A stretch of DNA of 64,000 bases from Plantago major (Eukaryota; Streptophyta; Magnoliopsida; Lamiales; Plantaginaceae), in the NCBI GenBank assembly GCA_026545765.1, contig CM048841.1, positions 99,405,352 to 99,469,351 of the forward strand. Reading direction: 5' to 3'. Both the position numbers and the translations under genes were made by a program. The notes beneath the pieces were generated by a model. It was not told the DNA's origin, ran no database searches, and was given only the letters and a program-made list of their open reading frames with translations. Shown one piece after another: positions 12,044 to 22,774 of the stretch. Numbering within the stretch: the first letter of the stretch is position 1; every line of letters begins with the position of its first letter.

Positions 12044-12667
12044 TCAACAGTGGCTACATCTTGATCTCATTTGTCGATTACGGGTCACTTGAACGTTCTT
12101 TGGAGTTCCCTCATCTGATGCAGAGTTCTCAACCTCGTTAGTACAGGTGGCAACAACAGACTTAACCTTCCTTGGTTCTTCAAAATTTATCTCAACCGCC
12201 AGGACTCTAATGTTTTCTGGGGCTACTGGGGGTCTACCTTTCTCCATGAGCTGTAATTTCTCAACCAAGTCACCCAATATCTGTTCCAGCCTTCTTTACG
12301 ATTGTTCGATACTGTCAAACCTCTGGTTATTTTTTTCCTGAATTTTCTGTACCTCAAACCAGTACCTCTCAGACCTCTCCATATGGCTCCTGATTTCTTT
12401 TTCTAGCTCAGTAATACACGGCTCTGGAGTCAATTCCACTGCTCTGGCTGCTACTCTCCTAGCCTTATTTCTTGCCCCCTTAAGCTGTGATACTGCTGCT
12501 AGCTTCTCGAAGACACTATTAAGTTCATCAGCAAACGCTTCCAGGGAGGAGTTTTTATAGCTCACATCGATCATGTTTTGATACTCCCAATCCAGGCCTT
12601 CATAAAATCGGATGCATAAGCTCATATCATCTATCCTGTGGTGAGGGCATTGGGTCAATAACTGCAA
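12044..12667 (-). pseudogene. Athila-like gag fragments
   Basis: Two frames (12296-12667 and 12044-12277) resemble the Retrotrans_gag family: LLTQCPHHRI, CIRFYEGLDWEYQNM and a basic segment after SQLKGARNKARR, then a coiled-coil-like stretch (about 12296-12420). Upstream at 12700-12950 the minus strand still shows gag-like text (QIMQFQQ...) in broken frames. Gag would form the virus-like particle. The same region at 59654-60314 is similarly broken. Confidence 0.75.
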
Positions 12668-13250
12668 AAAAGGTCCCGAGCTTCATAGAAGGTCTCATCA
12701 TGCATCTGCTGAAACTGCATTATCTGGGCACAAAGTTGCTGCGTTTTCTCGGGGGGATAGAATTTATTCATGAATGCCCTGTAGAGCGAATCCCAAGTCG
12801 GCAGAGAACCCTCAGGTTAGTTTAACAGCCAACTCCTTGCCTTGTCCTGCATATAGATCGGAAATACCTTCTTCCTTATCTCCTCGTCGATGCGTCACCC
12901 TTCATTTGTCAATGGAATCCACAAACTAGTAGTTCTAATTCATTGAACCTTATCACATCTTAATCGCCATTCCATGAATTTTGGGAGATTGTGGAGGTGG
13001 TGAGCCTTGAGTTCAAAATTCCTGGCCTCATTAGATAGAACAATTGCTGCTTTACCAGCCCTAACCACACCAGGCTGCATGTAAGCTCCATAGGTAAGCT
13101 GTGCCATCGGAATTTCCTTTCTGACAAACCTGTTGTTAAAGCTACACAACTCGAAAGCCTCAAAATATTCTTAGTTTCTTTTTGTGCACTAAACTTCAGG
13201 TTGAAAAACAAACAAATAACAAATCACTCTCAAATGCTACAGTAGGAATT

Positions 13251-13271
13251 GGTTCCCCGGCAGCGGCGCCA
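13251..13271 (-). other. Primer-binding site (tRNA-Asp type), Athila-like
   Basis: On the minus strand TGGCGCCGCTGCCGGGGA lies four bases after the LTR terminus CATCA. This matches the 3' end of plant tRNA-Asp as used by Athila-type elements, and it fixes the orientation of the minus-strand element. Confidence 0.8.
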
Positions 13272-13744
13272 AATTTGATGTGCTCAAATTATTACTTAGA
13301 AAACAAGTAGTAAGCAGTTTTTGTAGACAGACAATGCTAACCACAGGATCGTTCGCTAAGGAACCAATTAAGCTACCACAACTATTTGAAAGCAAACAGT
13401 TACTTATGAAAATAGATTGATTTGTAAGATGGTCGTTTCTAAAAAGTAGAAAAAGATAAAGCAAATAAAGGTTTTTAACAATGAGAGAAGATGAACACAG
13501 TAGTAATGATCAAGTAATGCTAATTCGTTCTAGGGCAATCATTCATATTTGTCACACCGTCGGAGTACAGAAATCAATCAATCCAATTCAACCAATCGTT
13601 ATTGAATATTTCAAACTAGAGTAATCATGGGTTGTCAATCCACGATCCTTAACCGAAAACAATTTTGAAAGTCTTGAACTAGCTTATTGGATTGAAGGTT
13701 TTACGAAGATTTTGAACTATACGAACACTACAAAAAAATACACT

Positions 13745-14230
13745 GTTTAGCGATGGATAAATCCGTCGCTAAACAGTGCCGATCCGTTGCCCCAGCTGGG
13801 GCGACGGATCGGGCAACGAATAGTAATTCCGTCGCCCCACTGGGCCTTTGACGATGGATAGATAATCCGTTGTCCAATTCGCGACGGATTGGACGACGGA
13901 TTAAAATATTTGACTTTTTTTTTTAAAATCGATTATTGGGGACGGATAGAATCTATCCTATCCGTCGTCCCATATAGCGACGGATAGAATATATCCTATC
14001 CATCGTCCCATATAGCGATGGATAGAATCTATCCGTCGCTAGATGTGACGACGGATAGAATCTATCCGTCGTTATATTTGGCGACGGATAGATTCTATCC
14101 GTCGCCAAATATATTATTGGAATTAGTGACGGAATCTGGAATTCCGTCACTAATTATTCCGTCACTATTAATCTGTCACTATTTATTCCGTCAATGTTAA
14201 TCCGTCACTATCTATCCGTCACTATTTATT
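13745..14230. repeat. Left subterminal repeats of CACTA 1
   Basis: Many direct and inverted copies of GCGACGGAT, ATCCGTCGC and derived TCCGTCACTA are found, with several perfect hairpins (for example around 14040-14108). In En/Spm elements such arrays bind the TnpA-type protein. Confidence 0.8.
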
Positions 14231-14406
14231 TCATATTAATCCCTGTTTTTCGTAGTTCACCTATTTAATCAATATAATGTTCGATAATAAATCAATAATA
14301 CGGAAAATGTTTCAATAAATGATAAATAATATAAAGTAATATCCGAAGCAGGAGAAATTATCCGAACAAGTGTAAATATAATAAATCCGAACGTACATAT
14401 ACATAA

Positions 14407-16204
14407 CTAGCTACCAGACGGGGGTGGGGGCTGGCCGAACCGGGAGATGAACTGCTCCATCTGTAACCGAAGGCGCTCGTTCTCCTCCCTTCGTTCTTTG
14501 TCGCGGCGCTCCATCTCGTCCCTTTGTTGCTCAATCTCTTGAGTTAGCCGAGCAACCTGTTCCCGGACCTACGACTGCACCATTTCCGAGACCTGGTCCT
14601 GTGTGTAAACCGGACGTCTAGACTGCTGGGATGATGATGAGGAGCACCCCGGACTAGCCAAGCTCAAACCGAGGCTCCCGAGTCCATATATTCGTCCTTT
14701 GCTGTCCGGTTTGTTGACCTCTAGGAAGATGTTGTCAACTTGTTCAGTTGACAACACATCACCCGTCTCGTCCTCCTGCCTCGCCACCTGAGCATCAACC
14801 TCAGCCTGAAATCGTAAATAGCAGATATCATGATCAGTTACTGTTTTTCAAAAATAACTTGTAATAGTGTACAAATATGAAATTTAAGCAACATAAACAT
14901 ACCGCAATAGACAAGGCCCGACAGTCGGTCCATACCCCGCCCTTCTGTTTGGCCTTCTTGAAGATGTCATATTTGGATGTGACCTTCCCCGTGCGATCTG
15001 AACAACATATATAATCAACAATTTATCATCTCACAATTAAGTAATAATCAAAGACACAATACATACATGTAATTCTAGATTGAAAAAAAACATATATATA
15101 CATATCGATTGGTAATAATCAGTGTGATGAATCGCCTCCCAAGGTGGTGAACGGCCCTCCGCCACATCGGTGAGACGCCTTCGATTACATTGATGTAAGC
15201 GCAATGTCTGGATATCGATTCAGGGCGATAGGCATCCCAAAGGCCTCCTCTACATCAACTGTGGAGGCATTGGGCCACCCGATCCCGAATGGCCTTCAAG
15301 TACATACCATATCCTCAGATTTAGATCCACGGTCTCGTAAACACGCCCGGATCAGGATCAACTCTTCAGAATGAAGTACTCCTTCTACATTCCCAATTTT
15401 ATACAACATCCAAAGTCAATACATACATATATAACGTCACCATGTTACATCAATTTAATAAGATACAACATCACAGATATGGTGACTAACATATCACCCA
15501 AACAAAGTGGCTAACATGCCACCCAAACAAAGTGGCTAACATACCACTCACATTGTCCTAAATTTTACTAACACAATGGTGACTAACATATCACCCAAAC
15601 AAAGTGGCTAACATACCACTCACATTGTCATAAATTTTACTAACACAATGGTGACTAACATATCACCCAAATAAAGTGGCTAACATACCACTCACATATA
15701 GTGGCTAACATACCACTCACATTGTCCTAAATTTTACTAACACAATGGTGACTAACATATCACCCAAATAAAGTGGCTAACATACCACTCACATACAGTG
15801 GCTAACATACCACTCATATTAAAACGATTATAATTACAAACAAAGGAATGTCATATTTTAACTTACCCTCAGCTCATCGAAGTACTCGGCCCTCATGCGG
15901 TCCAAGATGTGAGACCAACACTCACCACCCTGCCTTGGTGGCTCTCTCCTGCTCCGGAAGATGTCACCTAGTTTGTTGTGGACCTCCCGAGGCCATAAAC
16001 TGTTGTCAATGTATAAGATACAAGAAACAAATATATATTACTTTAGTACAACAATTTATACTTGTCAACTATCATAAATTATGTTTTACATATTTAAGAA
16101 GAATGTATAATACTTACTTGGCAGGACTAGCAGGAAAAATCACAGGCAAGCCGTTCCACGTGACGTTGGGATGATGTGGATCGAACACGAGGTAGGGACA
16201 ATCA
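14407..16204 (-). pseudogene. Transposase_24 (TnpA-type) gene of CACTA 1, multi-exon
   Basis: Reading the minus strand, exon pieces are 16204-16118 (ending before GTAAGT), 15999-15867 (WPREVHNKLGDIF, ending before GTAAGT), about 15420-15130, about 14990-14920, and 14800-14407. The last has EDETGDVLSTEQVDNIF, a Ser-rich stretch, a charged coiled coil and the end QPPPPSGS. This order and the WALWDAYWP segment (cleaner in the second copy at 62632-62880) fit the plant Transposase_24 family of En/Spm elements, which bind subterminal repeats. An in-frame stop near 14570 and the scrambled exon at 15130-15300 are at CAG/CTG sites that are intact in the second copy. The splice sites are my inference. 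Confidence 0.7.
15478..15820. repeat. Intronic tandem repeats in the CACTA 1 TnpA-type gene
   Basis: Alternating units of GTGGCTAACATACCACTCAC and ATGGTGACTAACATATCACC are separated by TTGTCCTAAATTTTACTAAC. Each unit is itself a short inverted repeat (GTGGCTAACATACCAC). The array is conserved at 63050-63400. Confidence 0.8.
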
Positions 16205-17439
16205 TCATGGTCGCCCTCCTGTATGTGTCTGTGCTGACTGGTAGAGCCCAGGCACCAATGTAGTCAGAAACATGAATGGCTCCTTCATGCACTCACCAGG
16301 GGGCAGGTTGTACGGTGTGAGCATCACTGGCCAACAAGAGTATTTTCGTTCACTCCCAAACGGGTTAAAACCATCCGTACAAAGTCCCAATCGTACATTT
16401 CTATATCCGACTGCAAACTCTGGATATGTCTTGTCAAACGATTTCCATGCAGGTGAGTCTGCTGGATGGTCCATTCTACCATCTTCTGCATTATTCGAGA
16501 TTACTCGCTCCTTGTGCCACCTCATTTTATCCGCATAAGCACTTGAAGCATACAATCTTTTCAAACGAGGTGTTAGAGGGAAGTACCACATTTTCTTATG
16601 TGGGAGATTTTTCTTCTGTCGTTTCTTTGCAGCCCCCTCCTTGTAACGCTTGTACCGTTCCTTACCACAGAACTTGCATTGTATTAGATCTGCATCCTCC
16701 TCCCAATAGATCATGCACATTTTGGACAACGATATGGTTACCACAGCAACCCTAAACCCCGCATCTTTTTCTTCGCTTGGTAAAAGTTGGTGGGAACTAG
16801 GTTTTCTTCAGGACAAAGGTCCGACATTACGTCAACCCATTCATTGAAGCTCCTTTCAGATTGCTGGTCATTAGCCTTACAACTCATTAGCCGAGCCAAC
16901 AAAGACAACTCAGTGAGCTTACACCCCGGATAAACCGGCTTCCTTGATGATTCTAACAAGTCAAAGAACACCTGATCCTCGGGATTCGGTGGTTCCTCCA
17001 CCTCCACCTCGGTTTCAGTGTTAGTTGTGTCCATGAACTCTACCCCTGCAGCATCATACACCATTTGTTCGACTCGAGCTCGAATAGGATCGCCTTCAGA
17101 TGTACTTTGTTCCCTGACTTGTTCATTTTTTCTCTTCCTTCCACGCTGTCTGTATTGGTCATATGTATTGGACGGTGCTGCTTCCTCACCATGATGATTC
17201 TATACATGATACGCAGGCAGGAATCCATTTTTCCTCAAGTGTTGGACTACTGCTGTAGGAGTCACGTATTGCTTGTTTCTGCACTGTTTCATTGCACAAG
17301 GGCACTTTATCAACCCATCCTTTACACAAGCCGGATTTGAGATTGCAAATGCAATGAAACCTTCAACCCCTTTCAGAAAACTCGATTGAACTCTGCCATT
17401 TAGAGTACGACAATACATCCATGAATGGTCGGAATTCAT
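16205..17439 (-). pseudogene. TNP2-type transposase of CACTA 1, 3'-truncated
   Basis: 17439-17200 matches the transposase-associated domain (MNSDHSWMYCRTL, then a zinc-ligand-like CPCAMKQC). 17064-16738 and 16744-16205 carry the classic TNP2 region: FEQ/NEWVDVMSDL-like segment, IQCKFCGKERY, FPLTPRLKRLYAS, LCTDGFNPFGSERKYSCWPV and MLTPYNLPPGECMKEPFMFL. The reading frame then stops after LVPGLYQSA, where full-length family members continue into the catalytic core. Sequence passes straight into the TnpA-type gene, which suggests an internal deletion. A frame break at about 16740 joins the two longer pieces. Confidence 0.85.
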
Positions 17440-18330
17440 TGTATACTTTTTTAACCTGTTCCAATTGATTAGATTGTATTTAATATATTAGATCGATTCC
17501 AATTCGGATAAGAAGATTGTAGAGATTAATTGTTAATTATTATACGTTCCTTATAAATTAATTATTAAGTGTTCGATATGTTACAAAATTTATTAAGTGT
17601 TTTACTTCTACGAGTTATAAATTATAAATTACACGTTAATATAATCAACATATTATCCGTCGCTCAAAACACTTAACTACATCCTCGTAATTTAGTACAT
17701 ATACGAATTTATCAAATTAACTCCAACTACTACTTACATACATATCAAATTAACTAAACTAACCACATACATACTTAACATACAAATCAAATTAACTAAA
17801 CGAACTAAACCAACTACATACATACTTAATTAACATACATACTTATCGAATTAACATACATACATATTGAATTACTACATACATTCATATCAAATTAACT
17901 AAACTAACTATCAAATTACATATACAAATCAAATTAATCAAATTACATATACATATCAAATTACATATAATTGATCAAATTAACTAAACAAGCTACTACA
18001 TACTTCATATAAACATACAATTGCGAATAAGTAGTCAAGAATCAAAACAATCCCAATTTTTCAAAAGTTAGGGTTTAGAAGTAATACCTTTGATTCCGAA
18101 GAAAATAGCGGATGAAATTTGAAATTGAAGGAAGAAACGAGCTCCTCGTCCAACGATCTTCGAATTGACACCAAGATTGGGAAGAATCGACAACAAATGG
18201 CCGGATTTGACGGAGGAGAAAGGAAGAAAAAGAAGAAAAACGAAGAAGAAGAATGAAGCCGAAATGGCTTCTGCTTCAGCCCAAAATGGCTAAAACATTA
18301 CTGGGCCGACGGACACGTATCCATCGGCCC
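17440..18330. other. CACTA 1 5' region, AT-rich, non-coding
   Basis: I see no gene. 17690-18010 is a degenerate low-complexity run of CAAATTAACTAAACTAAC and ACATACATAC motifs. 18060-18290 holds the probable promoter-proximal leader of the minus-strand transposase genes. Confidence 0.5.
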
Positions 18331-18640
18331 AATAGCGATCCCTCGCTATACGGGGCGATGGATAACTAACCGTCGCCCCGTAGCGACGGATCGCTAATCC
18401 GTCGCCATATTTTATTTTTTTTATTTAACATATAAATATTAACGACGGATAATTTATCCGTCGTTAATATTTAATTTTCTTTTTTAAAAAAAAAAAAGTC
18501 AAACAACGGGCGACAGATTAATAAAATCCGTCGCCCATATAGCGACGGATAAAATTATCCGTCGTTAATGAGCGACGGATAAAATCGGTCGCCAAATCTA
18601 GCGATCCGTCGCCCCTTTCCATCGTTTTACCTCAGAATTC
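18331..18640. repeat. Right subterminal repeats of CACTA 1
   Basis: Multiple GCGACGGAT and ATCCGTCGC copies in both orientations mirror those at 13745-14230. Confidence 0.8.
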
Positions 18641-19442
18641 TTGTAGTGGAACCTATATGAATGAATCCAAAACCCTAGAAACGAATATACAATACTATCA
18701 CATAACTACCGTGTTCGGAGTGGTTTAGCTACTCATGATAGAAGCAAGGATCAAAGAATTCAAGATATTGCTCATGTTAAACATAAACAGAATGATAATC
18801 GCAAGCAAGCTCATACAATTCGACAACAAAAACAAGAACGAATTGTAAAGAGATAAACAATAGAGAATTACCACAATAATCAGGAACTTGATATCAATCC
18901 TTCAATCAAAGATAAAACCAAGCTCCAATGTATTTCAACGTCAAGAATAATATCTAGGATCCTCTTTTTTCAAAACTAGGTTAAAAGAAGTATGAAAGAA
19001 AAGGAATAAAAAATTCAAATCTAATAAGGAAAAAAAAACTAATCCTGCGTCTCTCGCCGCAGCGGAAGAAATAGCTCGCCCCAGCGAGCCTTCTTAATCG
19101 CAATATATATCCAGCTCGCATAATCTCGTCGCGGCGGACCAATTCCTTCGCCCATGAAGTTTCAATCTTCAAAAGCAGAGCATCACTCGCTAAATCTACA
19201 TTGACGGATTTCCTACGCGGTGAGCTATGCTGGAAGTTTCAATGCCAAGCTCGTAAAATCTCGCCGCGGCGAGCCATGCTAACCGACTTGTTCTCATACG
19301 GCTCAAAAGACACAGATTTCTACAAAATGCAAACAAAACACTAAAGCGTAAAAACGAACTAAAAAGACTATAAAACTAAAGACAGAGACTCACAAAGACT
19401 TCTAAAAAAGACCAAATGAGACGTTAGAATATTGTCTCATCA

Positions 19443-19580
19443 AAATCCCCAAACCGAACCTTTGCTCGAGCAAACACACAACCTAAACACACTAGACTCT
19501 AAACAACGACACATAAGAACACATAAACGAGTCAGACTTCCAAGTGACCGAACTCTACCATTGTAACCTTAAATATGATA
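19443..19580 (-). mobile_element. Athila-like internal 3' tail with polypurine tract, minus strand
   Basis: On the minus strand this ends GGTTCGGTTTGGGGATTT immediately before the LTR start at 19442. It matches 8880-9019 in inverted orientation. Confidence 0.65.
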
Positions 19581-20323
19581 AAACCTTAAAACTATAAGAA
19601 GCTCAAAGAGTCCTACTTAAAGAATCAACAAACACCTCTAGCAACAAAAACAAAAATTCAGGATACGGTTAAAATTGAAGCACATAATTTAAATACTGCT
19701 AAGAAGCTACAAACCTAACGCTCTACTAGAAATCCATAAAAGCAGACCAATAAGAAGAAATAACAAAATGAGCCAAGGATTTTGATAAATGAGATAATTC
19801 AGAGGAGTTTGATTTGAAGCGTGCACTTAGAAATGGCGTTTGGATGAGATACCATATAGTAGGTAGGTGTCTAGGGTTTCAGATTCACGATGAAGGCGGA
19901 GGGCATCTCTTCGTCCAAAGTCCTCGATTAGATCGATGGTTTCCGATCACTTGTATATATATGCGCGGGACAAAACCTCGCTGAAGAAGGTCTTGATCGT
20001 AGATTGAAGGCTGCTACACTTTACTAGGCCTGATGGTGAATACGGATGCAGCAGAGGCGGTGGTGGTTGCTACGGTGTCTATAGTGGAGGTGGTGGCGTG
20101 GTGCTGCATCTATTTTCACCTGTCCAGTAGATAAATGTGGGAAGAGGTTTTTCTAAATGTCGGGTTGGGTCGGGAGATAGTATAGGAACTAGAAGGTAAA
20201 GAGATGAAGGTTAAGGGGAGAGTCACAAGCCGGTCTCTGTCAAAGTGTTTCAATTCAAAAGAAGGCCAACCTCTTTTACACACAAAAAATTGTATTTTAT
20301 ATCGATAATAATACATTCGGACA
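19581..20323. other. Unassigned intergenic sequence
   Basis: I recognise nothing here. A short G-rich stretch (about 20045-20105) would encode Gly-rich residues in one frame but has no supporting open frame around it. Confidence 0.3.
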
Positions 20324-20689
20324 CACTACAAGAATTCTGTCATTTCACGACGGAAAGGGGCGACGGGAATCCTTCGCCTCTTAACGATGGATCGCTCAAT
20401 TTAGCGACGGATAGGGCGAAATGCCCTATCCGTCGCTAACCGTCGTTATATCCGTCGATACGTAGCGACGGATAACTACAGATAACTATCCTTCGCTATA
20501 GCGACGGATATTTCTATCCGTCATTATGTTTTGTTGACCTTTTAATTTTTAAAAAACCAAAAATAGTTTTTTAACAATGGATAGATTATCCGTCGTTAAA
20601 TATTAAATTTTTAAAAAAAAATTAATGACGGATAGATTTATCCGTCGCTAAAATCGGCAGAAACCCTAATATTTAACCCTTCTCTTCCT

Positions 20690-21190
20690 CCCTTTACTCA
20701 CAATCACTTCCCTCCTTCTTCCTTCCTCCCACCACCACCACTCCACCACCACCCAACTCGCCACCTCCTCCACCACCACCCAACTCGCCTTCACCACCAT
20801 CGCACCACCACTGCCACCCTCCAACTCCACCACATCCGCCTCACCACCACCGTCTAGCTGCCTACCTCCACCGCACCACCGTCCTTCCACAACCACCGCA
20901 ACACCCACCTCCACCTCCCACCACCACGGTCTCTCCCGGTCCGAACCACCACCGCTCCACCACCACCCACTCCAGCCCCTTCCACCGCTCCTCCACCCAT
21001 CACTACCTTCGCCGCCTTCCACAGATCTACCACCCTCCGTCCACCTGCCACCACCCACATCCTTTCCGAGATCCGCCTCCACCAGTCCAGATCCACCACC
21101 ACCGGATCCGCCACCCTCCACCACCACCATTTCCACGCCGCCGTCACCACCTCCGCACCACCATTGCCACCACCCAACTCCACCAAGATC
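20690..21190. repeat. CCACCA-rich low-complexity tract inside CACTA 2
   Basis: This is about 500 bp of degenerate CCACCACCACC/CCGCC text. It keeps long frames open on the minus strand (20666-21136 and 20854-21186, Gly/Val/Trp-rich), which is a composition effect, not evidence of coding. Confidence 0.75.
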
Positions 21191-21235
21191 TTCTTTGTAA
21201 TAAATTATTGAATATTGTATTATTGATAAAATCTA

Positions 21236-21455
21236 ATCCCTACGTCCCAGTTTCATCTTACCGCATTCCATTTTGGTCCATCCCAACTTTATCTACCCAT
21301 CCTTTAAATGGAAAAGCTCTCTTCTACTTTATATACAATGTCTCATACTTTATTTACTATTTTCATACTTTATACACTCTCTTTCCTACTTTATTCACTT
21401 TTCTCTTAAAATCCGTGTTCGGGACCGCAGAAGGATCAAACTGGGACGGAGGGAG
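21236..21455. mobile_element. Stowaway MITE nested in CACTA 2 (220 bp)
   Basis: The ends are the Stowaway-type terminal inverted repeats: TACGTCCCAGTTT at the left and AACTGGGACGGAGGGAG at the right, flanked by TA on both sides (21234-21235 and 21456-21457). The length fits the family. No coding capacity. Confidence 0.85.
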
Positions 21456-21884
21456 TATTAAATATTGTATTGTATTGTATTATTGTATATTGAATTTTGT
21501 ATTAAATTTTCGATTTATTGTATAATCGTATTGAATATTGTAGTTTCGATTTGTCCGATTTGAATATCAACCGTATTATTGTCAGATTTGAATATTGTAG
21601 TTTCGATTTGTCAAGATCTCGTCCGATTTATTGTATATTCATATTTGAATTTTGTATTCGTATACAAATTTTTTTTTTTTAAGATAGCGATTTAGCGACG
21701 GATAGTTCTGGTCAACAAACTATCCATCGCTAAATCCGTCGTTATTTAGCGACGAATAATTATCTGTCGTTAATCCATTGCTAAGCCTTTCGTGAGATGA
21801 TGATTTTTTTATCTGTCGTTAAATCCGTCGCTAAGGGCTTAGCGACGGATCTATCCGTCGCTAAAACTGTGGATTTTTGTAGTG

Positions 21885-22524
21885 ACTGTATTAGTAGAGT
21901 GACGTGTACTGATCGTCTTATATTAGTAGAGTTAAATGTCTGATCGAAAGTTATAATACAGTCAAATGGACTTTATTTGAAAACACCAAAACACTGTTGA
22001 CCTCTTTTTTAAATTTGGGTGCAAAATTGGCCTTTGGCACAACTTTTCCCAAGGTTAGGGAGGTGTAGTAGTTAAGGCTTTTCGGAAGTGATGGGCTTGG
22101 GTTGGTATCGGATAAGGTAAATGTTGGGTTGGATTGAGTAGCTGGAGAAGGAAAAGCTGCATTTGGGCTTGGTATAGGAGTAGTTGTGGTCACTGGGCTA
22201 AAGGTATTGGGCTGATATACCAGGTCAAGGTCCATGGAAGATTTTCAGAGTCAAAAGATCCTGGGAGTCAACTTTTGGGTGATTTCCATAAACAATCAGC
22301 TTCCTAGTTCTACCATAACCGATTTTCCCAAATCTCGCTCAATATTCCTCTGACCAAAGTTAACTTGAACTGATGCCGTGAAATCAGGATGGTTTGAAAA
22401 AACCGGTCTACTTCCCAAAATACCCTTACAGTATTATGAGTAGTAAATCCTGGGCTTCATCGTTTTTGTTCTCGCTCACAGACTCTGCCTGTCCGACCTC
22501 CATACCGCTATAGCACTATTTCAG
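21885..22524. promoter_or_regulatory. Upstream region of the F-box gene
   Basis: This holds no convincing gene. A minus-strand open frame at 21951-22235 (Pro/Ser/Thr-rich) may be a retroelement remnant but has no family motif that I recognise. The promoter and transcription start of the F-box gene are expected near 22430-22500. No clear TATA box was identified. Confidence 0.35.
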
Positions 22525-22702
22525 GTAAATTCTAGAGATTGCTCATGCAAGTCTTTCTCGTTTAGCCTAATTAATTTTGCTAATTTATCTATATATTTAA
22601 GAGTACTCTGAGTAGAAATCCGTTCATCATGTTTTGTCTTTTTTGTTTTAATCGATCTCGCTGTTCATGTTATTTTTTTTCTTTTCTTCTCCCTCTGTTC
22701 AG
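22525..22702 (+). other. Probable 5'-UTR intron of the F-box gene
   Basis: A donor TCAG|GTAAATT and an acceptor with a long pyrimidine tract ending CTCTGTTCAG bound 178 bp, 72 bp before the ATG. The AT/T-rich content is that of a plant intron. Confidence 0.5.
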
Positions 22703-22774
22703 AACATCATAGAAGATTGATTGATAATTTAAGAGGTGCATTAGTCTTCGTCGAGATCAAAAAGAAGAAGAAAT

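Larger units (their letters stand above)
13726..18648 (-). mobile_element. CACTA (En/Spm) transposon 1, 4.9 kb
   Basis: It runs from CACTACAAAAAAATAC to TTCTTGTAGTG, flanked by a perfect 3-bp target duplication GAA (13723-13725 and 18649-18651). Both ends carry subterminal copies of GCGACGGAT/ATCCGTCGC in both orientations (about 13745-14230 and 18330-18640). Inside, on the minus strand, are remains of a TNP2-type transposase (17439 to 16205) and a Transposase_24-type gene (16205 to 14407). The catalytic core of the transposase is largely missing, so it is probably non-autonomous. Confidence 0.93.
13276..19442 (-). repeat. Athila-like LTR, minus orientation, split by a CACTA element
   Basis: On the minus strand it starts TGATGAGACAATATTC at 19442 and ends GAGCACATCA at 13276, directly before the primer-binding site. 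Removing the CACTA element and one GAA duplication leaves about 1.24 kb. It is also preceded on its own strand by a polypurine tract (19443-19460), so it has PPT on one side and PBS on the other, as in an LTR shared between tandem elements. Confidence 0.75.
20324..21884. mobile_element. Non-autonomous CACTA-like element 2 (1.56 kb)
   Basis: It begins CACTACAAGAATTCTG and ends GGATTTTTGTAGTG. Both ends carry GCGACGGAT/ATCCGTCGC subterminal repeats (20345-20660 and 21690-21865), the same motif as CACTA 1. The flanking trinucleotides are ACA and ACT, so the target duplication is imperfect. No transposase is encoded. The interior is a CCACCA-rich tract and a Stowaway MITE. Confidence 0.85.

Noticed and set aside
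13251-13271. tRNA-like sequence
   Set aside because: It is only the 3'-end complement used as a primer-binding site; there is no tRNA cloverleaf around it.
20666-21186. Gly/Val/Trp-rich open frames of 110-156 residues on the minus strand
   Set aside because: They are translations of a CCACCA-rich tract, open in several frames at once.
21951-22235. Pro/Ser/Thr-rich minus-strand open frame upstream of the F-box gene
   Set aside because: No recognisable domain and no conserved counterpart. It could be a retroelement remnant but cannot be supported.
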